64,000 nt of DNA. It comes from Takakia lepidozioides (lineage: Eukaryota; Streptophyta; Takakiopsida; Takakiales; Takakiaceae). Below the pieces are notes generated by a model, which was not told the origin of the DNA, did no database searches, and saw only the letters and a list, made by a program, of their open reading frames with translations. This document shows positions 55,512 through 64,000 of the stretch, in pieces. The position numbers and the translations under genes are program-made. How positions within the stretch are numbered: position 1 is the stretch's first letter; every line of letters begins with the position of its first letter. The stretch is from the NCBI GenBank assembly GCA_030704615.1, contig CM060731.1, positions 8,368,001-8,432,000 on the forward strand. The letters run 5' to 3'.

Positions 55512-58500
55512 CTGCACGATAGACCTCAGTTTTTTAGGACTTGTTACTCAATTCTGTTTGCATCCATGAATCACCTTTAAGAAACAGGGGAGCGTGAGTA
55601 CGCTGGAATTGGTGAACATTGTTCTATGTTCCGGTTCTAAGCATTCTGCCGGACCCTCAATCCCCAATTGGCTCGACGAAGAAAGGTTTCTGCGGGACCC
55701 TCATCTCCAGTTGGTAGAGATAGAGACAAGAAACGAAGTACTCATATTACATCCTTAAGGGTATGCCACTCATCTGGACATGGAACTTGGCCTCTCATAC
55801 AAAAGAGAACGAACACAAAAAATCACTGGCGGATTGTGGGTTTTCAACCTCAGCTGGAAATGCGGTAACAGAAAATGGAATGCCAATTTGTCGGCTAGTA
55901 TCGGAAGTCTCTTCCTCTAGCTTGCAGTAGATTGATACCTGACGGCGGTTCCCCGCTGTGTTTGAGAGAGAGAAAAGAAGATTTACTGCGTCAACATTAA
56001 GCTGGTGACTTGAGGAAGAGAGTGCGCAACAAATAAAGAGAAGACTAACGGGACCTATTAGAATCAGGCTTATCTTGCTTCCCAAAGTGGAGAGTGTATC
56101 TTAGAGATGTGTTGTGTTTTAGTTTGGTCACTCAAGTTACTCGGCCTTACGTGGATGAAGCATTTCCTGAGGGGACTCATACGGGGAGTAGTCCCGCGTG
56201 CCTGGGCCATTTTGAATCTGTCGCCTCCCCGTTGTAACCCTCGTGCTACCTTTGAGATTCATAACGCTTGAAGCTCTGCCCACAAACTGGCCTCCTCATC
56301 CCCCTACAACTACATGCTCAGCACATTCAATTGGAACCGACTTAGACATGCCACCATTCAATGTGTCAAATGTGTCAAATGTAGACATTCTCAACAGAAG
56401 AAAATCTGTACCTTGCCCGACACTTGCTTTCAACTCCTCCGAATTCTGGTGAGGGAGGATCGACTTCCTAACAGACTGAAGAAGAGTAATGTGGGTAAAC
56501 TATGGAATGCATTCGTTTGGGGTTTCTCAAACAAGAAGTCAACGAAGTGATTTTCTAAGTTAGAAGTGCAGTGAAAACTGATGTATTCATGTGGATTGTA
56601 TACCGAGTGATAACAACATACTATTATATCTCACTAGGATTGTGGAGCTGCTAGTATGTGAGTGCATTGCAGCTAGAGAGAGAATGTACTCATTTGATTG
56701 ATTCCAAACAGGGGACTGATATTGATGCTGGCCACCAAGGCAACTGCTTGCTTAGCCCCTTCTCCAGTATGTCACTCACAGATCTAAAAGGCTTCCAATA
56801 GCATATCAATGTGATCATGTAGGTCGAATTCTTCGGTGAACTGTTCCTCCCATCTGCGAAAAGTATGGCGGTGAGACGCAGACAAACGTGGGTGAGGATC
56901 TGACTGTAAGAGAGAGGAAGATGAGGAGAATCCTCAAGCATTCAAGGGCAACATGTAACTTAGGCTATTGGTTTCAGTGTCGAAACCGCTTGTATAGTCT
57001 ACAATGTTTTGTTGCTTTAGCAAATCTGCAACAAGTGTTTTTGTACCCCATAATTAACAGATGCTGGAGAAGATAGCGAAGATGGACCACTGCAGGTTGT
57101 GAGTCAACGTTGAAGTTTCACATTGATGTATCTGTCGGTATTCGATTACTTGATAAGCGAATGGATCCCGTTTCTTAGGTTACACTTCTGCATGGCGTGA
57201 TATACAGGGAGCACATTTCTATCACCATGCTTTATTGAAATTCCTTCTGCTAGATGTCAGCTTCGTTTTTGTGATTCCACTGATGATTATGGAATTGGGC
57301 TCATGGGGAGGAAGGCTTTGAAGAATTTTAACGGTCCTATGTTTGTCCACTTTGTCATCGAAGTTCTAAGCCGTCCCATTATTTATCAAAACCACGGACA
57401 GGGTTTCTGGCTCCAGCATATGGCAATCCACATCCACTGAGTACAACCCCCTCATCGATTAGTGCGCTGCTCTTCACCCAACACCTGAAATTACTATCTT
57501 CCAAGCATTGGCACCCAAACCATGGTTCAATAATACGAGTGACCTAGTATTCCAAGGGTCGCTATATCTGGTTGCCTACAGAAACATTCACTCTTGCAAA
57601 TGAACCAAGCTTATATCCAAATTTTGCGATGTGAGGGATGCACTCTTTACATGATTGAGGTGATGCTGGTTGTACATCCCCGATGGATAATAACCCTCTG
57701 GACGTGATTTGGGACACACTCATGGAGTATGGAACTAAGCTCGACAGCCAAGAGGTCTTATCAACAACCAGTCACAATCCGGCTACAGAATGATGGAGTG
57801 TCAATGTGAGGGTTGGCCCTGACACCATACTGACAATGAATTGAATATGTACCAAGTGTTGAGAAACTCCAGAGAGAGCCTTGAGGCTACGGGCAGAACC
57901 AGCACAAGACAAGCATAACAGTTACATAAGTATATGATAGGGGGCAGAGAGAAAGCTGGGCATGGAGTCCTTTCGGAAGAACTTACCTTGGGATGATTGG
58001 CAAATGGGTCGCCAAATACGATGCAAAGAGATATGGAGAGGGATGGACCTGGAGATGAGAAAGAAGAAGGAACGACCAAAAAATCCTAACAGACAGAGAA
58101 AGAAAAAAAGAGGAACCAACCTACTGCAAACAGAGAGCAGAGGAATATCGTACGACCAAAGGACCCACGGGACCCAAAGAAAGTGAAAGCACAGAGTGAA
58201 AGAGAGAGAGAGAGAGAGAGAGAGAAAGTTGATAGAGAGGGCGAGAGAGAAGCGTCGAGAAAGAGAGTTCGGAAAGCAGAGAGAAAATATAAGCGAAAGA
58301 CATTTCAGTTGAAAACTGAACGTTCAACTGAACGTCCCTGTGCATGTCTTATCTCCCTGACTGCCACATTTTTCTCTCTCTTTCTTACATACCAGTTATC
58401 TCTATCACTTGCCCGCTCCAAGATTCGACCCTGCAACCTATCGATAAGCACTAGATGTAGGAGGACACTAGGAATAAGGTAAGAACTAAGCTAAGAACGA

Positions 58501-58596
58501 ACGTGCCATCTGACGGTACTTCCGCCGGATTCCGGCAGCCTGGGCTCCTCCGGCGAGGCGTCCCACCCCCTCTTACCTTGGTTTCACTATTAAATA
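55512..58596. other. no further gene recognised
   Basis: This may contain the 5' exons of the minus-strand coiled-coil gene, but none could be phased. A minus-strand frame at 56,085-55,795 is open without motif support. A (GA)n run lies at 58,198-58,225. Parts of the dispersed A/G-rich repeat occur near 55,690-55,770 and 58,150-58,195. Confidence 0.4.
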
Positions 58597-59439
58597 CCGT
58601 ATTGGGATAGCCGGTTAGGCACTTGCCTGCCTAATAATTATTTTTGGGGCCATTTGGCACTTAGGCACTTTTGAGAATTTTTTTAAAATTAGGCATCTTG
58701 GATGTGTAATTTTTTCAAATTAGGCAACTAAAAACAATGATCACAAAATGGAAACACAAAAATATAAAAATACAGCCGCTGCCATGGATGAAAATTGAAA
58801 ATTGATTCCATGGTTGACGTTTTAAATGAAAACTCAGCCGCTACCCCAAAACATTCATAATTTGGGAACTTTTTGGCAAAGGGAATAACTGTTCATGTTG
58901 GAGTATAATATAATTTAAAGAATAATGTGAAGCCTGCTGATGTTCATGTTCGGTTTTGCAATGTGTGCAGGTTCTTATATGCTCTCAGTTGAAAGATTCT
59001 CAAATCCAGTTCTCAGTTTTCAGCGTTCAGCTTCTACTTGGTCCTTGTAAGCTACAGTCTCGTAGTGTCATTAAGTGAGATTATTGAGTCACTTATAAAG
59101 GGCTTGCAATCCATTTTCCCACTTTTCCCAAAATGGCTTCTGGTAGCGGTTATTGACAGCTCTTGCATTCACCCACAAAACTTATATACTTCTGTAAGGA
59201 ACATATAATCCAACCTCTTAAAAGTCGTGAACTGTTTCAAATATCCAAAGCCTAGATTGCAGGAAACTCTTGACAGAAGTATATTTTTTCAGGTGCTAAA
59301 GTCTTGTTGAAAAGCTGAAGTGTTCCCAAAGCACGCAACCAGCTATACGCTCGTTGGCTTGAGAGGGTAGTAGCTATGGTTGGCAGGGGCATGGTAGGAC
59401 GAGGGAGCACAGATTGGAGTTGTTGAGCACATGTCTGCC

Positions 59440-59958
59440 TCTTAACAACGCTTGCACCGTCTCATGAGCTGCCAGGTAAATTGCCATCAACCTCATTTAG
59501 CACTTTGGAAACAGTTGGTATTTTCTGTTTTGCACAGGGAAATTGGAATCGTGTAGTGATTGATGTTGTGGGAAATCTGGGCAATTCTGCATAGCTATCA
59601 GGAAGTGGGTCTGGGCTCCCTTGATGATGGAAGAGTTTGCATGCATGGGATAAGGGTCAAGACGTACGTGATTATCCTGTCTTTCGAGCTTCCTCTTTGC
59701 TTGAGAGGCTGTGTAGGAGAGTGGGAGCGAATTGTCAAGTGCTACTTGAACTTTACGAGTGCTATCAAGCCAAGCTGATAGAGGATCAACGCTTACACCG
59801 TCTCATGAGCTGCCAAGTAAATTGCCATCAACCTCATTTAGCACTTTGGAAACAGTTGGTAGTTTTTGTTTTGCGTAGGGAAATTGCAATCATGTAGTGA
59901 AATGTTGTGGGAAATCTGGGCAATTGTGCGTAGCTATCAGGAGATGGGTATGGGCTCC
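59440..59958 (+). repeat. direct repeat pair inside the TIR element
   Basis: Copies at about 59,440-59,605 and 59,790-59,958 share ACCGTCTCATGAGCTGCCA, AATTGCCATCAACCTCATTT and GTGGGAAATCTGGGCAATT. The offset is close to 350 bases. Confidence 0.9.
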
Positions 59959-59964
59959 CGGATA

Positions 59965-60130
59965 AAAATTAAAAATTGAGTCCATGGATGAGATTTAAAA
60001 TGAAAACTCAGCCGCTACCATGGATGAAAACTGAAAAGTGAGTCCATGGATGACGTTTTAAATGAAAACTCAGCCGCATGGATGCAAATTGAAAATTGAG
60101 TCCATGGATGACGTTTTAAATGAATATCAT
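59965..60130 (+). repeat. ~60-bp tandem units, AACTCAGCCGC type
   Basis: About three units of the form AAATTGAAAATTGAGTCCAT, GATGACGTTTTAAATG, AAAACTCAGCCGC. A further unit occurs near the left end of the element at 58,785-58,845. Confidence 0.85.
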
Positions 60131-60354
60131 TATAAATGGATGTCATTTTTATTTTATTTTTTCTATTTCAGATTTGTTTCTAATTTAAATTCAAGTTTTT
60201 ATACCATAGGCACTTTTAGAGAAATTTTTGAAAATTAGGCACTCTTGTCAAAAATAATTTATTTTGGTTAGGCATTTTTTTTTCGAATTAATTTCTGCCT
60301 AACCGGCTATCCCACTACGGTACTTACGAATCCAAGAGGGTGCTAGGCCGTGGA

Positions 60355-60480
60355 GAGTAGCTTGTTGGTAAAGTGATTGCGAGATTTTGGGTTCGATTGT
60401 CGATGGGAGCCTAGTGTAACCCAAGGTACTGTCACCCCAGTTGGTCTAACCTCGGAGTAGTGTTATTTGTGTCTTGTGTG
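60355..60480 (+). mobile_element. possible tRNA-related SINE
   Basis: GAGAGTAGCTTGTTGGTAAA resembles an A box and GGGTTCGATTGTC a B box about 35 bases later. The sequence directly follows the right end of the TIR element. No tRNA fold is possible. Confidence 0.45.
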
Positions 60481-61579
60481 ACTTCTCTTAACCTCTTGAG
60501 GACCACGAGGCCCATTTAGGGCCGCGGCCTCCCACTCCAATCCCTCTACAGTTGTTGGATGTTCATGAAATCGAACGGTGAAAGTTTAGAAGTGATGCAA
60601 AAAGGATTGCGCCAAGCTCTGGAGCTTGCAAGCATCTTGAGTTTGAGCTCCAAGAGTATGAAAGCTGTAGAAGAGATATCCTACGATTGATGAAGAAGGC
60701 TGGTAGAGACAACCTCTCTTCTTCAATATTCAAAACTGCGCAGGAAACGCATTTCTTGCATAATTATCGCCTTTTTCCTGTTTTCTCTTAGAAGATGAGC
60801 TCTTACTCCTCATCACCACTATTCCACTTGAAACCTTCAACTTCTTCTGTCTTTTCATAGTTTCCTACCTCTTCAGATCTAGAAAAGAGATTTTCGTGCG
60901 TTATCACTATGTTTTCATCCACAAGGCTGGCGGCCGACATGAGAAATCCCATGGCTTCAATTCATGGCCAAGATGTATGATGTCCATCGTGGGTAAAGCT
61001 CAATATGGTTGGCGGTTGGAAGGAAGTTGCGACTGCGACTGCGACTGCACCTTCCTAGTGTAAAGACATGTTTCACTATCTACTTTGGCTCCAACATATG
61101 ACTATGGTGGCTATTGTCTTTACAATTTATTTTTGAATATGCACACCAACTCTAAAGTTGGAGGCATGTACGAGACAATCTTGCGAATGGATCTACCAGG
61201 GTATGAAACCATTATATGCGCGCTATCTTCTTCCCGCTCACATCGGCCTCGAGCCCCTCCACCCTCCTCCGCTCCTTCTTCACTCCCTTCTTCACTCCCA
61301 TGCTTCACACTGTTCCGTTGCATTGTCTCTCTGAACTCTATAGCTTCAAGTTGTTTTCCTTCCTTGCTTTTGGCTTAGGCATTTTAAGGGTTTATGTTAC
61401 CTGCATGTGGTTCTGTGAGTCCTTTGTATTTCTGATGAACGCTACCTACTTTAGTACCTTGTTTTTTGATTACATATGGATTGCATTTCTGTAGTTGCAC
61501 TTGCACTTGCCAGCTACTATCTAGCTACTGCATTTAGGGTTTTCATTTGAATCTCACTCGACCTTCTCATTTCGTAGAT
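60481..61579. other. stretch without a recognised gene
   Basis: No coherent frame. The 97-codon plus-strand frame at 61,085-61,378 is Ser/Pro-rich and overlaps frames on other strands; not supported as a gene. Confidence 0.4.
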
Positions 61580-62156
61580 TCGGGATCCTCATGCATTTCA
61601 GCTTGGTGAAGGCGACATCAGCCCTGCTAACCCATTTGAATGGCCATGGAATGCAGAAGATTCTGATTCTGAGTGGAATGGCAAGTCACAAGATTGGAAA
61701 ACAAGTCAGTCGGGTTCTAATTGGGATCATCGTGATGTTAATGGGGACCTTCTAGGGGGGTTGGGAATTTATGATAATGAGGAATCATTGAAGACCAATA
61801 TTATTGGAGTTGAATTTGATGACATCTACAAGAACAACAACTGGCAGTCCCGTTCTAAAATCTTGTGTCAGAATTCCAACAATTTTACAAGGAAACCTTG
61901 GGGACCAACAGCGGACACTCCACCTATCAGACCTTCTGTAGTAAGTTTTTTTTATTCTTTTTTGCTTAAGTCTACACTACTTCGAATTGTGAATGAGACT
62001 AACAGGTATGCTCAAAGAGTGATCAATGTTTGCACGCGGGCAACGGAAGGAGGTAGGCGCTGGTTTCTTTTGTGTGTAGAAGAGCTACGGGCTTATTTGG
62101 GGATTTGCATTTATATGGGCATAAAAAAAGAACCGAATGTCCGCTGCTATTGGTAG
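61580..62156 (+). pseudogene. piggyBac-like transposase N-terminal fragment
   Basis: After an AG acceptor-like site at 61,579 one long frame reads an acidic N-terminal region (GDISPANPFEWPWNAEDSDS), then ILLRIVNETNRYA-like text (LLRIVNETNRYAQRVIN) and VEELRAYLGICIYMGIKKEP ending CYW, then a stop. These are the N-terminal and early DDE-domain motifs of piggyBac transposases. All three catalytic Asp residues lie beyond the break. It belongs to the same family as the remnant at 2.6-4.3 kb, which shares the ELRA....MGIKK.PN block, but is better preserved here. Confidence 0.8.
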
Positions 62157-62639
62157 AAATCTTCTTTTCTCGGCTATCTGGTCATTAAACCCTATTTTAA
62201 TTAATTCTAGACTTTTGGCTTAAATCCGGACTAAACTTAATATATATTTGTATTAAATTTAATTGAAATATTAATAATATCATGGTGTAATGTGTGATTG
62301 AACTTTGTGAAGTTTCAGGTGATGTCATACTTCTTTTCAAAATGTGTCATAGAAGAGGTCCATTTGACATTGAAGTGCTCAATGTGAAGTAGCAGTATTG
62401 AACAATTCATTGAACGTCCACTTGGAAGTCGAATAAAGTAATATTCCATTGCAGGTCATCATGATAAACAAATGGGTCGCATCAAACATGGCCAAAACTC
62501 GTACTCTACCATACTCGATACAACTTGCTAGTAATTTTATTGATTGAATTTTCATATGAAGCACAATGTTCACATACCACGCCATTGGAATGAATCATAT
62601 TTTAGATGTGACAAGGGCAGTAAAATATTAGAATAGCAT
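62157..62639. other. AT-rich, no gene
   Basis: No coding signal was seen after the piggyBac stop. The expected downstream DDE core was looked for in all frames and not found. Confidence 0.5.
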
Positions 62640-64000
62640 GAAACATTCGGAAGAGGTACTAGGGTAGTACAATAAGGTTTGGGGTGTAACTAGAGAGAAG
62701 TGTAATAAGGTTTGGGTTTACAGTAAGGGTAAGGGTTTAGGGTTTGGATTTAGGGTACAAAAAGACAAACAAATATGATGGACTTACATTCGGTAGAATT
62801 AAGACATGGTTGAGGAATTTGATATCATTGTAATCATTCTATCATACCTTATCCAACAAAAGAAAATATTAAAAGAGCATGAAACATTGAGAAGATCTAA
62901 CATGGTAGTACAATAAGGTTTGGAATGTAACTAGGGTAGTACACTAAAGTTATTGGTTTATGGTAAGATTAATGGTTTAGGGGTGATGGTAAAGATAGGG
63001 TTTTCGGTTTGCCAAGTTTAAGAACACTATTGGACAAACAAATATGGAAGATTCACAGTCGCTAGAACTTGGTGTGTGTTAGAAGGATAAAAAATAAAAA
63101 ATAAAATGGAGAAACAAATATTATGGAAGAGTCATTCGGCCGGAGAAGTATTTAGATTGAGGATTCGTCCTTGGAACCTGGTATTAAGATACATATGGTT
63201 ATGGTATGGATACTTCATTCCCATTTGCAAGGGAAAGGTAAGGGTTTAGACGTAACAATGGCGTAGGGTTTTGTTTAGGGTTCCCGACGAGGGTTTAGGG
63301 TTTGGGTTGAAGGCAGAAATGGTGAGCATACATGCCGGAAAACTCGCACTCGCTACAACTTAGTGTTGTTAGTAAGGTAGTACTAAGCAAAATAAAAATG
63401 AAGAACCTGATATTATGGAAGTGTAGTCATTGCATCGGACAAGTATTTAAATGAAAGACTCGTCCTTAGAACCTGGTATTAAGATACATAGAAAGCAAAG
63501 TTTGATAAAAAAAGGTAAGTGCATGTCAATCCAAACCAAAGGCAAAACCTTGCGCAAGGTGAAGGGCGAAGAGATTTGAATAACCATAAATAGTTATGGT
63601 TATGGTATGGATACTTCATTCCTAGTTGCAGGGGAAGGGTAAGGGTTTAGACGTAACAATGGCGTAAGGTTTTCCTTAGGGTTTTCGACGAGGGTTTAGG
63701 GCTTGGGTTGAAGGCAGAAATGGTGAGCATACATGCCGGAAGACTCGCACTCACTACAACTTAGTGTGTGTTAGTATGGTACAAAATGGAAATTTGGTTA
63801 CATTGAAGAGATTTGGATAACCAAAATGGTTATAATTATGGTATGGATAGTTGATTCCCATTTGCAAAGGGAAGAGAAAGGGTTCTGGGGTATTGGGTTA
63901 AGGGTAAATGTTTAGGGTTTTCTAGTAAGGGTTTAGGGTAAGCGTTTATGGGTTTTGTTTAAGTTACAAAATAGACAAACAATAAGTCTTATGGAAAACT
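62640..64000 (+). repeat. degenerate tandem array with GGGTTTAGGG motifs
   Basis: Long imperfect units recur: GTTATGGTATGGATACTTCA starts at about 63,197 and 63,597 (offset 400), with a third diverged start near 63,838. AGTACAATAAGGTTTGG recurs at about 62,668 and 62,907. Units contain plant-telomere-like words such as GGGTTTAGGGTTTGG. The array runs to the window edge. Confidence 0.8.

Larger units (their letters stand above)
58597..60320. mobile_element. non-autonomous TIR DNA element, 1.72 kb
   Basis: The left end CCGTATTGGGATAGCCGGTT and the reverse complement of the right end CCGTAGTGGGATAGCCGGTT form terminal inverted repeats of about 25 bases with one mismatch. TA flanks both ends, consistent with a TA target duplication (Tc1/mariner-like; inference). 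Subterminal sequence is rich in TTAGGCAC. No transposase frame is present. The interior holds a direct repeat (59,440-59,605 and 59,790-59,958) and a ~60-base unit containing GAGTCCATGGATGACGTTTT. Confidence 0.75.

Overview
The window looks like nuclear DNA of a streptophyte plant with a large, transposon-rich genome. Two intron-containing genes carry plant-type families: an ACT-domain-repeat (ACR) protein and a PLAC8/Cys-rich (PCR/CNR-type) membrane protein. Most of the rest is decayed mobile DNA. piggyBac-like and pogo/CENP-B-like transposase remnants, together with a Ty3/gypsy element that carries a cytosine methyltransferase, are unusual for a flowering plant. I therefore lean to a charophyte alga or a seed-free land plant; this is inference and the species is not identified.

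Layout. 1-1,684: broken pogo-like transposase (-). 2,640-4,310: broken piggyBac-like transposase (+) with an internal duplication. 4,500-7,128: intergenic, with a SINE and a LINE tail. 7,129-18,197: an ~11 kb Ty3/gypsy element in the order gag, protease, DNA methyltransferase, RT-RNase H, integrase, PHD finger. Its LTR pieces are arranged like a circularly permuted two-LTR circle. 18.2-23.4 kb: intergenic, with remnants of a METTL13-like methyltransferase and a protein kinase. 23,416-25,994: the PLAC8 gene (4 exons). 26-33 kb: repeats and a LINE 3' end. 33-41 kb: a GC- and CpG-richer tract with a SINE copy and a 292-bp tandem duplication. 41,453-44,615: the ACR gene (7 coding exons, one GC-AG intron). 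48.2-50.6 kb: truncated VPS11 pseudogene (-). 51.5-55.5 kb: unidentified coiled-coil gene (-). 58.6-60.3 kb: non-autonomous TIR element. 61.6-62.2 kb: second piggyBac fragment. 62.6-64 kb: tandem repeats rich in telomere-like GGGTTTAGGG.

The most notable item is the gypsy element. It combines a chromatin writer (a C5-methyltransferase with recognisable motifs I, IV, VI, VIII, IX and X, placed between protease and RT) with a chromatin reader (a PHD finger ending the integrase). This copy is dead, with many stops, several frameshifts and damaged integrase catalytic residues, but its architecture suggests a retrotransposon family that could modify and read chromatin at its own insertions.
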